Of a stretch of DNA of 14,589 bases, positions 1 through 9,305 are shown one piece after another. Source of the stretch: an uncultured Chloroflexota bacterium (GTDB lineage Bacteria > Chloroflexota > Limnocylindria > Limnocylindrales > Limnocylindraceae). Within the stretch, counting starts at the first letter, position 1. The number at the start of each line of letters is the position of its first letter. A model generated the notes under the pieces. The model was not told the origin of the DNA. It worked only from the letters and a program-made list of their open reading frames with translations, and did not search any database. Both the position numbers and the translations under genes were made by a program. Where the stretch lies: contig CAINNT010000067.1 of assembly GCA_903851225.1 (NCBI GenBank), positions 1 through 14,589 of the forward strand. The letters run 5' to 3'.

Positions 1-389
1 ACCGGGCTGACGAGCGCCAGGGCGGTGACGGCGAGAACTCCGAACGCCACCTCCATTCGTCGTACCGCCGCAAGCGTCGGGCGATGCATCAGTTCGTAGG
101 GGTTCGCGGTGACTCGTAGCTCTGGGATTCGTTGGATCGGCTCCATCCTCACCATCACTGCGGCGATCAGCACCTTCACGAACTGCGGGTGCTCGATGCG
201 ATAGTTGTTCTCCAGCAGTATCGAAGGGTTTCCCGTGCGAATCTCATCGGCAAGGATCTGCCCCGCACGCATGTAGTCATCTTCGTCAAAGTCAACGGGG
301 AGGCGCGCCGCCTGGCCGTGGAGGAGGAGCGATAGGGCGGTGATCAGCCCAACGGCGCCAAGACGCAGCGCGCGCGCAGATTGCCTCAC
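1..389 (-). CDS. Membrane glycosyltransferase-like protein (GT-C/ArnT-PMT type), N-terminal part only
   Basis: This open frame runs off the left edge; 129 full codons are visible with no stop. I read its start as the GTG at 387-389, which overlaps the pgl stop in a GTGA junction, so it looks like the last visible gene of the sugar-phosphate operon. Residues about 7-25 are a hydrophobic, probable signal-anchor helix. An acidic stretch follows (DFDEDDY, residues 33-39), and then NYRIEHPQF at 62-70. In GT-C glycosyltransferases of the ArnT/PMT type (GT39 and relatives), the first external loop carries a catalytic acidic pair and is followed by an R-x-EHPP-like motif; this sequence fits that order. 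A second hydrophobic helix begins near residue 114. Such enzymes move a sugar from a polyprenyl-phosphate carrier to lipid, protein or glycan outside the membrane. The substrate cannot be told, and the family call is an inference from about 130 residues. Confidence 0.6.
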   Translation of the reverse strand, partial: MRQSARALRLGAVGLITALSLLLHGQAARLPVDFDEDDYMRAGQILADEIRTGNPSILLENNYRIEHPQFVKVLIAAVMVRMEPIQRIPELRVTANPYELMHRPTLAAVRRMEVAFGVLAVTALALVSP

Positions 390-1156
390 GCAGAGAGTTT
401 CGCCGCTGAGGCCGTGTCGAGCAGCCAAGTTGCAGTGGGGATCAGCGCAGCCTTTGCTGGCGCTTCGATCACCCGTGTGGAGCTGGTGAAGATCCCTGCG
501 AGGGCTTCAGCCTTCCCTGCACCCGGAGCCAGAGCGAGCACCTCTCGTGCGCTGCTGAGGACCCCAAGCGAGAACGTGAGTCGTGGCACATGCGGCTCGA
601 TGTGGGTCGGGGCCGGAACCCCCGCTGCGACCGGCGCCCCCTCGAGGGCGAGCGGCGCATCGGGGAACACGCTCAAGCAGTGGCCATCTCCGCCAATGCC
701 GATCAGTACCAGGTCAAAGATCGGGAAGCCCGTTGGCGTGTGCGGAACCCCAGCATCGCCGAGCTCGGCGAGGTAGGCGCTCACGGCGCTTGGCGCATCA
801 GGGGCGGTCGTCGGCCACGGGTGAACTGCGCTGGGCGAAAGTGGGGAGGGTGCCCCGTCGTCACTCGCGCTCAGCAGATGGGTGTCGAGCGGGGCAACGT
901 TCGATAGTGGATCAGCCCGTGGCACGAACCGATCATCGCCGAACCAGATCTGCGTCTGCCCCCATGGCATTCGCGCCGCTCGTGAAGGTTCGCGCAGTGC
1001 GCGGTAGAGCGCCGCCGGTGTCGAGCCACCAGTCGTGCAGAGGTGAAACACTCCACGGGCGGCCACGGCAGCGATCGCCGCCTCGACTACTTCGTCGGCC
1101 GCTGCCCCCGCAACGCCCGCAGCGTCGGATAGGATGCGGACCGTTGCGTCACTCAT
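386..1156 (-). CDS. pgl: 6-phosphogluconolactonase (Pgl, DevB type)
   Basis: A 256-residue cytosolic enzyme that hydrolyses 6-phosphogluconolactone to 6-phosphogluconate, step two of the oxidative pentose phosphate pathway. Family motifs appear in order: TTGGSTPAALY at 41-51 (phosphate-binding loop), WFGDDRFVP at 71-79 (usually GDER; here the Glu is Asp), DPLSN at 82-86, and DLVLIGIGGDGH at 148-159, which carries the catalytic His region (usually GMGPDGHTAS; here GDGHCLS). A C-terminal segment, RLTFSLGVLSSAREVLAL, matches the usual R-x-T motif, and the downstream GAGKAEAL also fits. The length is normal. The ATG overlaps the opcA stop (ATGA), and its own stop overlaps the next gene's GTG, so translation is probably coupled on both sides. 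The function is secure; the residue changes are conservative or lie beside the core. Confidence 0.95.
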   Translation of the reverse strand: MSDATVRILSDAAGVAGAAADEVVEAAIAAVAARGVFHLCTTGGSTPAALYRALREPSRAARMPWGQTQIWFGDDRFVPRADPLSNVAPLDTHLLSASDDGAPSPLSPSAVHPWPTTAPDAPSAVSAYLAELGDAGVPHTPTGFPIFDLVLIGIGGDGHCLSVFPDAPLALEGAPVAAGVPAPTHIEPHVPRLTFSLGVLSSAREVLALAPGAGKAEALAGIFTSSTRVIEAPAKAALIPTATWLLDTASAAKLSA

Positions 1157-2334
1157 CCGATCAGCGCGCTCATGGTGCGGATGATTGCCGGTGAGAGCGG
1201 ATCGATCTCGCCGAACTCGAGCGACTCACTCAGCAGTGCCGCCTCAGTCCAGCGCGGGGCCTGGAAGGTTCGCTCGTGCACCACTGCTCCGTTGACCTTA
1301 GCGATCGCTCGGGTAGAAGTGGAATCGGCACGAACCTCAAGGTCAAAGTGATCACCACGTCGGTCTGCAGCGATGCGCACCGCAATTGTCGTTCCTGCTC
1401 CGAGCACCGAATCGACTGGGCGCAGTTCCACCGCAATAGCGTGGCGTGACGCGTCGCGCAGCTCGGCCCGCCAGCCATCACCTTCATCTACCTGGAGCGG
1501 CGTCTGAACCGTGGCGTTCAGTCGCGACGCGAGCCACGCAACGTGATACGCGGGTCGCACCACGTTGACGGAAGCGCTTGAACCCTTCCCTGCCGAGTAG
1601 TCAATCGAGATCGTGGTGATTGCCGCAAGAAATGGTGCAGCAGACTCCTCGTCGAACATCGTTGCAATGGCGTCGCGCCAACGGCCCTGGCGTAGAAGTG
1701 CAAAATCCGTGACGGCGACGCCAGCACCCTCAGCCGCCGCAAAGAGGGCACGAACGGTCGCGAGCCCATCACTCGGCTGCGTCGCGCCGTCAATGATCAC
1801 TCGGTCAACGCCACGAAGCAGCTGGCGTACGTCGCTCTCGGAGGCGTTGATGGGGGCATCCCACCAGAGGAGCGTCGGCAGGTCATGGAGGGAGAGTGGC
1901 GGCACGATGCTGGCAAGGTGATGGGCCGCTGGGCCTCCCACGTCAATCCAGAGCAGTTCGGTGCAGGCGGAAGTGCCGTCACCGCGTGGCGTGACGGCAC
2001 AAAACACCTCAAGTCGTGCCGCAAATGTTGCGGGGCCCTCTGGGTCACGCGGAACGATGAAGAGTGTGCGTGACGGATTTCGTGGAAGCGTTGCCAGAAT
2101 GGATGCGGCATGTGCGGCGCGCTCTTCGCCATTGGCGACAACGGCAAGGTTCATGACTCCGGTTCGCACCGCAATCGGCGCGGCCGCCGTTGCGTCGGTC
2201 GGCGAGTCTGATACGAGGAAGCGTCGCGCCTCGCTGCTCGCCCAAAGCTTGGCGAGAAGCGCATCGGCTTCTGCGACGGTCGTGGCGCGTGACGACCAGC
2301 GAAGTGATGATGCGAGGATCGAGTTGAGGCTCAT
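1153..2334 (-). CDS. opcA: OpcA-family glucose-6-phosphate dehydrogenase assembly/activator protein
   Basis: A 393-residue protein encoded directly after zwf, as in cyanobacteria and actinobacteria, where OpcA binds G6PDH and promotes its assembly or activity. Typical features are the N-terminal VRTGVMNLAVV segment at 57-66, NPSRTLFIV at 86-94 (usually HP.R..V) and LHDLPTLLWWDAP at 149-161 (usually DLP.FLWW). The C-terminal half is the less conserved β-rich part, with no recognisable catalytic site. The ATG lies 21 bases after the zwf stop, behind a strong purine-rich ribosome site (GAGGAGGGG on the minus strand, 2345-2353). The stop overlaps the pgl start. The only cysteines are C112 and C124; there is no C-terminal pair of the sort linked with thioredoxin control in cyanobacterial OpcA. 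The family assignment is confident from both sequence and context. Confidence 0.92.
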   Translation of the reverse strand: MSLNSILASSLRWSSRATTVAEADALLAKLWASSEARRFLVSDSPTDATAAAPIAVRTGVMNLAVVANGEERAAHAASILATLPRNPSRTLFIVPRDPEGPATFAARLEVFCAVTPRGDGTSACTELLWIDVGGPAAHHLASIVPPLSLHDLPTLLWWDAPINASESDVRQLLRGVDRVIIDGATQPSDGLATVRALFAAAEGAGVAVTDFALLRQGRWRDAIATMFDEESAAPFLAAITTISIDYSAGKGSSASVNVVRPAYHVAWLASRLNATVQTPLQVDEGDGWRAELRDASRHAIAVELRPVDSVLGAGTTIAVRIAADRRGDHFDLEVRADSTSTRAIAKVNGAVVHERTFQAPRWTEAALLSESLEFGEIDPLSPAIIRTMSALIG

Positions 2335-2355
2335 CTGTGGCTCGCCCCTCCTCGC

Positions 2356-3968
2356 TTAGAGGCGGCGCCAGCGGCGCCCCTCTCGGGTGAGCAGTTCGTC
2401 TGCGGCCTCAGGTCCCCACGTGCCCGATGTGTAATTCGGCAGATCTGGCTCGCCGCCGGTGATCCAGGCGTCAATGATCGGATCCACGATGCGCCAGGCC
2501 GCCTCAACCTCGTCTGCGCGCGTGAAGAGCGATGCGTCACCCAACAGGGCGTCGAGGATCAGCGTCTCGTAGGCGTCGGGGCTCTCCACGGTGAACGCCG
2601 ACCCGTAGGCAAAGTCCATGTTCACGGGTCGAACATCGATCCCCAGGCCAGGAACCTTGGCCGCAAAGCGCATCAAGATCCCTTCGTCGGGCTGAATGCG
2701 GATGACGAGCAGGTTCGGCTCGGGCTCCTCGCCGATTGTCGGGAAGAGGCGCTGAGGAACATCCTTGAACTGGATGGCGATCTCCGTTGCGCGCTTCGGG
2801 AGCCGCTTCCCTGCGCGAAGGTAGAAGGGTACGCCTGCCCAGCGCCAGTCATCGATCTCCAGGCGTGCGGCGACGAACGTCTCGGTTTCGCTGGCGGGGT
2901 CAACCGACGGCTCGCTTCGGTAGCCTGGAGTCTCGGTCGCGCCGACCCATCCGGGGCCGTACTGGCCGCGAACCACCGACTCGTCGACCTTCTCGACCGG
3001 GATCGGTCGAATGGCGCGGAGCACCTTCACCTTCTCGTCACGGAGTGCCTCAGCCTCGAGGTTCGCCGGTGGCTCCATTGCCACGAGTGTGAGCAGCTGG
3101 AGCAGGTGGTTTTGCAGGATGTCGCGCAGGGCGCCCGTCTCTTCGTAGAAGGCGCCACGGCCTTCGACGCCGATCGACTCCGCCACCGTGATCTGCACGT
3201 GATCGATATAGCGGCGGTGCCAGATCGGTTCGAAGATCAGGTTTCCGAAACGGAAGATCAAGATGTTGCGCACCGTCTCTTTGCCGAGATAGTGGTCGAT
3301 GCGATAGACCTGCGACTCTCGGAACACCTTGCCTACTTCGCGGTTCAGCTTCACCGCCGTCTCAAGATCACGCCCGAACGGCTTCTCGATGACGATGCGA
3401 CGCCAGCCACCTTCGGCCTTCTCGTGATCGAGCCCCGCGGCGCCAAGGCCGCGCACGATCTCGGGGAATGACGAAGCTGGTGTGGCGAGGTAGTAGAGGC
3501 GATTCCCGCCCGTGCCCGACTCTGCATCGATGGCGTCAAGTCTCTTCGACAACGATGCATATGCTTCCGGTTCGTCGAAGCCGCCCTGGTGATAGGTGAT
3601 GCGCGAGGCGAACGCCGCCCAGCGCTCCTCATCTACCGGGGTGATGCGCGCATGCTTGTCGAGCGAGGCGCGGAGAGCCGAACGAATCTCTTGGTCGCTG
3701 AACGGTCGTCGGCCGAAGCAAACGAGTGCGAATCGCTCTGGAAGCAGGTTGCCAACCCAGAGGTGAAAGAGCGCTGGCACGACCTTGCGGTGCGCCAGGT
3801 CACCCGTTGCGCCGAAGAGGACCACGACGTGCGGATCGGGAACGCGCTCGATTCGCAGTCCCGCACGGAGGGGATTCTTCGCCCCTCTCTTTGCCCCAGG
3901 CTTTCGCGTCTTGCGTCCGAGTCGCAGGTCGCGAATTGTTGCGTGCCCCTCCACGGGAGATTGCGGAC

Positions 3969-3972
<4 letters not shown>
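2356..3972 (-). CDS. zwf: Glucose-6-phosphate 1-dehydrogenase
   Basis: A 538-residue enzyme that oxidises glucose-6-phosphate to 6-phosphogluconolactone and makes NAD(P)H, the entry step of the oxidative pentose phosphate pathway. The N-terminal Rossmann fingerprint is GATGDLAHRK (54-63), EKPFG lies at 196-200, and the substrate-binding and catalytic signature RIDHYLGKE at 224-232 is intact. The C-terminal domain includes IEPIWHRRYIDHVQI and the FYLRAGKRLP motif. Residues 1-45 form a basic, Arg/Lys-rich extension ahead of the usual start of homology. The GTG start at 3970-3972 overlaps the gnd stop (GTGA); no better in-frame start lies close to the conserved domain, but the true N-terminus is not proven. 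It is followed by opcA after 21 bases. The function is certain; coenzyme preference cannot be read safely. Confidence 0.97.
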
Positions 3973-4868
<896 letters not shown>

Positions 4869-4907
4869 GGTCTCCCCCTTCACTGATTGTGGTTCTACTT
4901 CCCGATG

Positions 4908-6686
4908 CTAGCGAACTGCGAGCACCCGTTCGATGAGCGCCGTGAGGCGCGTGAGTCCAGCGTCCGGATCGTCACCCAGGTGCACCCGCAGCACGGGGAG
5001 CCCGTGGTCCGCCAGGGAGCGCACATCCCCGAGTGCCTGAGCATCAATCAGCTGACCGAAGCTGTACGGCCGACCTGGGATTGCGAGGTCGCGCGGGTGC
5101 CCGGCAACGATCTGCAGGAACCAGCCGATCGGCGCGCCGCCCTTATGGAGCTGCCCGGTGGAGTGCAGGAAGCGAGGCCCAATCCCGACCGTGGTGGCTC
5201 GCCCGGTGGCGTCGCGCAGGGCGAGGCGCAGCTTGGTCAGCGACGCGGTGCGTTCTGGCGTGTTGGCGATGTACGCCTGGATGCCGATGTAGCCGCGTGG
5301 GCCGAGTCGATCGAGCTGTCCCGCAATGAGCCGCTCAGCGTCGTCGGCGAACGCAGCCGGAAGCGTGTCGTCGGCCCAAATCTGCAAGCCATCAACTGAG
5401 CACTTGGCTGGCAGCTCTGGGAGTGCACCCGTTGATGCAAGTTCTGCGAGCACGTTCGCTGTGTTCGTCTTTGACTCGGTGACGTTCGGCTCGTCGAACG
5501 GGTTGATGTTGAGGACCGCGCCAGCGAACGCCGTCGCCACCTCCCAGCGCACGAACTCTCCACCAAGGTCAATGCGATCGTTCAGCGTCCACTCCAACAC
5601 TGGATGCCCAGCGGCCGCGAGGGCCTCAAGGCGTGCATCAACGGCAGATCCGTCGGCGCAGTGCGGCGCGACCCCGCCATCGAGCTTGATGCGCACGAAG
5701 AGACGGTCCTCACCATATGCCTCGACAGCGCCGAGCGGCTCACCATCGACGGGCACAACACCAACGCCGTGCTTGCCGGTGCTCTCGGCGACGAGTTGCT
5801 CTGCCCACGCGCCGAACCCATCGATCGGCTCATCGACGATCAGCGTCATCTTGTCGCGACCCTCGCGCGCCAACGCGCCCATGATGCATCCGAGGGCGAG
5901 CGCATGGTTCCCTGCCGGTTCCGGGTCGCGGCTCTGCGCAATGGCTACGCTTCCCGATGCGAGGAGCGGATCGAGGTCGATGCCGAGGAGCGCTGCCGGA
6001 ACAAGGCCAACGAAGCTGAGTGCGGAGTAGCGACCGCCGATATCTGCCGGATTCAAGAAGAGGCGGCTCGTATCTACCACCCTGGTGATGCCATCAACGC
6101 ACGGCGACGGATCACTGATCGCGGCAAAGTTCGCGGTCGGATCCTGTGCAAGACCCGCTGCGGTGAGCTGCTGCTTGTTCAACTCATAGGCGTATGCCGC
6201 AAAGGAGAGCGTCTCAGTCGTGGTACCTGACTTGCTCGCAAGCAGGTAGTAGCTGCTCTCTGGGCTGAGGCCCGCAACGGCGCTGCGCACCGCCTCTGGG
6301 TCGGTGGAGTCGCAGATTCGTGCCTTCCCCCAGTCGGTGATATCGGAGAATGCGCGGGCAAGCACCTCTGGTGCGAGCGACGAGCCACCCATACCAGCGA
6401 CAACGAAGTCGGTCACACGTGACGTGGCGCCGGTTACCGGTGCGTCGCCGAACGCTTCAAGGGATGGAATCTCCGTGGTGAAGTGCTCTGGTGCGTCGAG
6501 CCAGCCAAGGCGATTGGCGATCTTCTCTTGCACCTCGGCATCGGAGCTCCAGAGCGTTACATCACGTGCGGCAAGTCGCACGGCCCACTCGCCGGCACGC
6601 GCCCGGTCGAAGGTGCTCTCGATGGCGGCAAGATCTGATGCCCTGCCGATCCGCGCACGGAATGGGAGTCGTGGTTCGCTGCTCAT
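4908..6686 (-). CDS. pgi: Glucose-6-phosphate isomerase, similar to the Pgi part of Tal-Pgi proteins
   Basis: A 592-residue cytosolic isomerase converting glucose-6-P and fructose-6-P, so it can return fructose-6-P made by the pentose cycle to Zwf. Two SIS-type sugar isomerase domains are visible. The first has GMGGSSLAPE (98-107) and the phosphate loop SKSGTTTET (151-159); then come GGRYSALS (217-224) and the active-site EQLVAESTGK (296-305). The C-terminal GPRFLHSTGQLHKGG (503-517) and the overall pattern resemble the Pgi portion of bifunctional transaldolase/Pgi proteins more than E. coli Pgi. No transaldolase barrel is attached: the first ~90 residues are short and helical and carry no Tal motif. 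The ATG overlaps the rpiB stop (ATGA), with a GAGGAG ribosome site inside the end of rpiB. A 39-base gap precedes gnd. Confidence 0.95.
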   Translation of the reverse strand: MSSEPRLPFRARIGRASDLAAIESTFDRARAGEWAVRLAARDVTLWSSDAEVQEKIANRLGWLDAPEHFTTEIPSLEAFGDAPVTGATSRVTDFVVAGMGGSSLAPEVLARAFSDITDWGKARICDSTDPEAVRSAVAGLSPESSYYLLASKSGTTTETLSFAAYAYELNKQQLTAAGLAQDPTANFAAISDPSPCVDGITRVVDTSRLFLNPADIGGRYSALSFVGLVPAALLGIDLDPLLASGSVAIAQSRDPEPAGNHALALGCIMGALAREGRDKMTLIVDEPIDGFGAWAEQLVAESTGKHGVGVVPVDGEPLGAVEAYGEDRLFVRIKLDGGVAPHCADGSAVDARLEALAAAGHPVLEWTLNDRIDLGGEFVRWEVATAFAGAVLNINPFDEPNVTESKTNTANVLAELASTGALPELPAKCSVDGLQIWADDTLPAAFADDAERLIAGQLDRLGPRGYIGIQAYIANTPERTASLTKLRLALRDATGRATTVGIGPRFLHSTGQLHKGGAPIGWFLQIVAGHPRDLAIPGRPYSFGQLIDAQALGDVRSLADHGLPVLRVHLGDDPDAGLTRLTALIERVLAVR

Positions 6687-7147
6687 GACTGCTCCTCTTC
6701 AATTTCGGCGACCTTTGCCGTGCGGCGGAGGTATCGCTCTTCACTACTCGGTTCGGACTGCAAGAAGGCGGCGAGCGTTTCGAGCGCAGTCTCAAGCGAG
6801 ATGAGGTTCGCACCAAAGGCGAGCACGTTCATGTCGTCGTGCACCACCCCTTGTCGAGCGGAGGCCGGGTCGTGGGCGATCGAGGCGCGAATGCCGTTGA
6901 ACTTGTTCGCCGCGATGGTGACGCCGATCCCCGAACCGCAGATCACCAGTCCACGATCCGCCTGGCCAGCGATCATGCGCTCAGCGACGGCACGGGCAGA
7001 GTCGGGATAGTCGTCGGTTGGATCGCTCCCATCACCACCAAGGTCGGCAACGCTCCAGTCGGGCGCGATCTCCGCAACGCGGGCAACGATCGCTGCCTTG
7101 AGCGCGGCGCCGGCGTGGTCTGCGGCAACGGCAAGGCGGCGACCCAC
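6683..7147 (-). CDS. rpiB: Ribose-5-phosphate isomerase B
   Basis: A 154-residue RpiB/LacAB-family enzyme interconverting ribose-5-P and ribulose-5-P, the product of Gnd and a substrate for transketolase. Motifs are AADHAG (8-13), DYPD (46-49), the catalytic cysteine loop ICGSGIG with C70, NKFNGIRA, and the HD…ARQGVVHDDMNVLAFGA region that supplies the catalytic and phosphate-binding residues. I start it at the GTG at 7145-7147, one base after the tkt stop. This gives the normal family N-terminus about seven residues before AADHAG; the open frame continues upstream to about 7312, but that part only shadows the end of tkt. Its stop overlaps the pgi ATG. The last ~25 residues are charged and Glu-rich. 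It is unrelated to RpiA. Confidence 0.94.
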   Translation of the reverse strand: MGRRLAVAADHAGAALKAAIVARVAEIAPDWSVADLGGDGSDPTDDYPDSARAVAERMIAGQADRGLVICGSGIGVTIAANKFNGIRASIAHDPASARQGVVHDDMNVLAFGANLISLETALETLAAFLQSEPSSEERYLRRTAKVAEIEEEQS

Positions 7148-7148
7148 C

Positions 7149-9197
7149 TCAGCGAACCTGATGCCCGTCGTGCAGGTGCGGCGTCGGAACGACGCCCTGC
7201 ACCGTGCCTGCGAGCACGCCCTTGGCGATTTCCACGATGCGCTCTGGGGTGAAGCCGAACTCCTTGAAGAGCGTTGGTGCTGGGGCCGATGCGCCGAAGC
7301 GGTCCATTGCAATGATGGCGCCGTCGGTGCCGGCCCAGCGGTCCCAGCCGAGGCTCACTCCCGCCTCGATGGCGACGCGCGCACGGAGTGCCGCTGGAAG
7401 CACCGACTCGCGGTACGCCGCGTCCTGCTCGCCGAAAAGCTCTGGGCATGGCATCGAGACCACGCGTGTCGGCGTGCCAGCGGACTCAAGCTGCTCTGCC
7501 GCTGCAACGGCGAGATGCAGCTCGGAGCCGGTCGAAATCAAGATCATCTTCGCGGCGCCTGTCGCTTCGCGAAGCACATATGCACCACGTCGTACGCCAG
7601 CCGCTGCGCCAGTGATGGAGCCGGCGAGAACTGGCAGCTTCTGTCGGGTGAAGGCGAGCACGGTTGGCGCATGTCGTCGTTCAACGGCCACGCCCCATGC
7701 CGCGGCGGCCTCGTTCGGATCACCAGGTCGGAAGAATCGCACGTTTGGAATGGCGCGGAGTGCCGCGTAGTGTTCAACGGGCTGATGTGTTGGGCCGTCT
7801 TCACCGAGACCGATCGAGTCGTGCGTGAAGACGAAGATGCTGCCGAGGTTTGCGAGCGCGGCGAGGCGCAACGCGCCGCGCAGGTAATCGCTGAACGTAA
7901 GGAACGTTGCAACAAAAGGAATCAACCCACCGTGATACGAGATGCCGTTGGCGATGGCACCCATGGCATGCTCGCGAACGCCGTAGCTGATGTTGCGACC
8001 CGCTTCGGTGGCGGTGAACTTGCCGCCGCCGTGAATGTCGGTGAGGTTCGACTCCGAGAGGTCGGCGCTACCGCCGATCAACTCGGGAAGCACGGCACCG
8101 AGCGCCGTGATGCTCGACTGGCTGACGTTGCGCGTCGGCGCATCGCCGCCGAGTTCGTACTTCGGCAGAGCGCTCTCCCAACCAGCGGGAAGGTTGCCCG
8201 CCATGCGTCGCTGCAACTCAGCTGCTTCGGCCGGGTACGCGGTGGCGTAGGCGAGCAGTTGCTTGGCGTGTTCGGCGACCAGCGATGCACCATGGTCGCT
8301 GCGCTCCTTGTACAGGGCGGCAACATCGGCAGGCACCGCAAAGGTCGCCTCTGGGTCAACGCCGTAGGCGGCCTTGGTGAGCTTCACCTCGTCAGGGCCG
8401 AGGGGGGAGCCGTGCGACTTCTGGCTCCCGGCCTTGTTCGGCGAGCCGAAGCCGATAACGGTGCGCACTGCGATCAAGCTCGGTCGCTCATCGGCGATCG
8501 CCCAATCAATGGCGCGATCGATTGCCTCGATGTCGTTGCCGTCTTCAACGCGTGCGGTGTGCCAGCCATAGGCATCGAAGCGCTTCAGCACATCCTCGGA
8601 CCAGGCGGTAGAGGTTGGCCCGTCGAGCTGAATCAAGTTGTCGTCCCAGAGGTAGATCAGCTTGCTGAGCTTCAGGTGTCCGGCGAGCGACGCCGCCTCG
8701 GAGGCAATCCCTTCCTGTAGGTCGCCGTCGGAGACGATGGCGTACACGCGGTGATCAATGATGTTGTGCCCTGGGCGGTTGAACTCTTCGGCGAGGCGGC
8801 GCTCAGCGATCGCCATCCCGACACCATTTGCGAACCCTTGGCCGAGTGGGCCAGTCGTGGCCTCAACGCCTGCGGTCAGCCCAAACTCTGGGTGCCCTGG
8901 CGTGAGTGAGCCCCACTGTCGGAAGGCCTTCAGGTCGTCGAGGGTGAGGCCGTAGCCGGCGAGATGAATGAGCGAATAGAGGAGTGCACTTGCGTGTCCG
9001 TTGGAGAGGACAAAGCGATCGCGATTGAACCAGCTCGGCGTAGATGGTGAGTGGCGCAGGTGCCGTGTCCAGATGGTGTGTGCCATCGGCGCGCAACCCA
9101 TCGGCGCGCCGGGGTGTCCACTGTTGGCCGCCTGCACCGTGTCGATTGCGAGGGTGCGGATTGTGGTGACGGCCGACTGGTCGAGGCGCTGATCCAT
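7149..9197 (-). CDS. tkt: Transketolase
   Basis: A 682-residue thiamine-diphosphate enzyme that transfers two-carbon units between sugar phosphates in the non-oxidative pentose phosphate pathway. The N-terminal domain has SGHPGAPMG with H28, NGHAS, and the ThDP/metal-binding SDGDLQEG (156-163) with DDN (185-187). The middle domain has the catalytic glutamate in REHAMG (E409) and DSIGLGEDGPTHQP (H471). The C-terminal domain begins after about residue 530, and the total length is normal. Two in-frame ATGs compete. The upstream one (9207-9209) has no ribosome site, while the one at 9195-9197 is preceded by GGAGA six bases away, so I chose the latter. It is the first gene of the minus-strand operon, beginning at the divergent control region. 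Its stop is followed after one base by the rpiB GTG. Confidence 0.96.
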   Translation of the reverse strand: MDQRLDQSAVTTIRTLAIDTVQAANSGHPGAPMGCAPMAHTIWTRHLRHSPSTPSWFNRDRFVLSNGHASALLYSLIHLAGYGLTLDDLKAFRQWGSLTPGHPEFGLTAGVEATTGPLGQGFANGVGMAIAERRLAEEFNRPGHNIIDHRVYAIVSDGDLQEGIASEAASLAGHLKLSKLIYLWDDNLIQLDGPTSTAWSEDVLKRFDAYGWHTARVEDGNDIEAIDRAIDWAIADERPSLIAVRTVIGFGSPNKAGSQKSHGSPLGPDEVKLTKAAYGVDPEATFAVPADVAALYKERSDHGASLVAEHAKQLLAYATAYPAEAAELQRRMAGNLPAGWESALPKYELGGDAPTRNVSQSSITALGAVLPELIGGSADLSESNLTDIHGGGKFTATEAGRNISYGVREHAMGAIANGISYHGGLIPFVATFLTFSDYLRGALRLAALANLGSIFVFTHDSIGLGEDGPTHQPVEHYAALRAIPNVRFFRPGDPNEAAAAWGVAVERRHAPTVLAFTRQKLPVLAGSITGAAAGVRRGAYVLREATGAAKMILISTGSELHLAVAAAEQLESAGTPTRVVSMPCPELFGEQDAAYRESVLPAALRARVAIEAGVSLGWDRWAGTDGAIIAMDRFGASAPAPTLFKEFGFTPERIVEIAKGVLAGTVQGVVPTPHLHDGHQVR

Positions 9198-9231
9198 GGG
9201 TCTCTCCATCCATCAATAGGCAGGTGGGCCG

Positions 9232-9259
9232 TCGGCGCGGAGTTGCTCACGTGCGCCGA
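9232..9259. promoter_or_regulatory. Perfect 7-bp inverted repeat in the tkt leader / divergent control region
   Basis: TCGGCGC (9232-9238) and GCGCCGA (9253-9259) are perfect inverted repeats separated by 14 bases; the E-box-like palindrome CACGTG (9248-9253) overlaps the right arm. The repeat lies between the proposed tkt promoter and the tkt start. It could be an operator for a dimeric regulator, or a hairpin in the tkt leader RNA. No regulator gene is nearby, so the role is inferred only from position and symmetry. A stem this short can arise by chance in GC-rich DNA. Confidence 0.35.
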
Positions 9260-9273
9260 GGTGCTGCGTGGAG

Positions 9274-9305
9274 ATTGTAGACTCACTCCTCGTGTGCCGT
9301 CGCAA
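9274..9305 (-). promoter_or_regulatory. Candidate promoter for the tkt-rpiB-pgi-gnd-zwf-opcA-pgl operon
   Basis: On the minus strand a good -10 match, TACAAT, lies at 9274-9279. The nearest -35-like hexamer, TTGCGA (9300-9305), is 20 bases upstream, which is longer than ideal for a housekeeping sigma factor. Transcription would begin near 9267, giving a leader of about 70 bases to the tkt ATG. A weak plus-strand TAGACT at 9279-9284 could serve the ABC cassette, but I find no matching -35. The assignment rests on one good hexamer and on its position in the only divergent gap. Confidence 0.4.

Noticed and set aside
132..335. A 67-codon plus-strand frame at the left edge, which might suggest a small His-rich protein
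   Set aside because: It is antisense to the partial glycosyltransferase-like gene, which has better motifs, a longer open frame and operon coupling.
7148..7312. N-terminal extension of rpiB by about 55 codons
   Set aside because: The added residues are Ser/Arg-rich shadows of the tkt C-terminus; RpiB proteins begin just before the AADHAG motif, matching the GTG at 7147.
7098..8720. A 540-codon open frame on the plus strand opposite tkt
   Set aside because: It lies entirely antisense to a well-conserved transketolase and the start of rpiB, and its predicted protein shows no recognisable motif. Long antisense frames are expected in GC-rich coding DNA.
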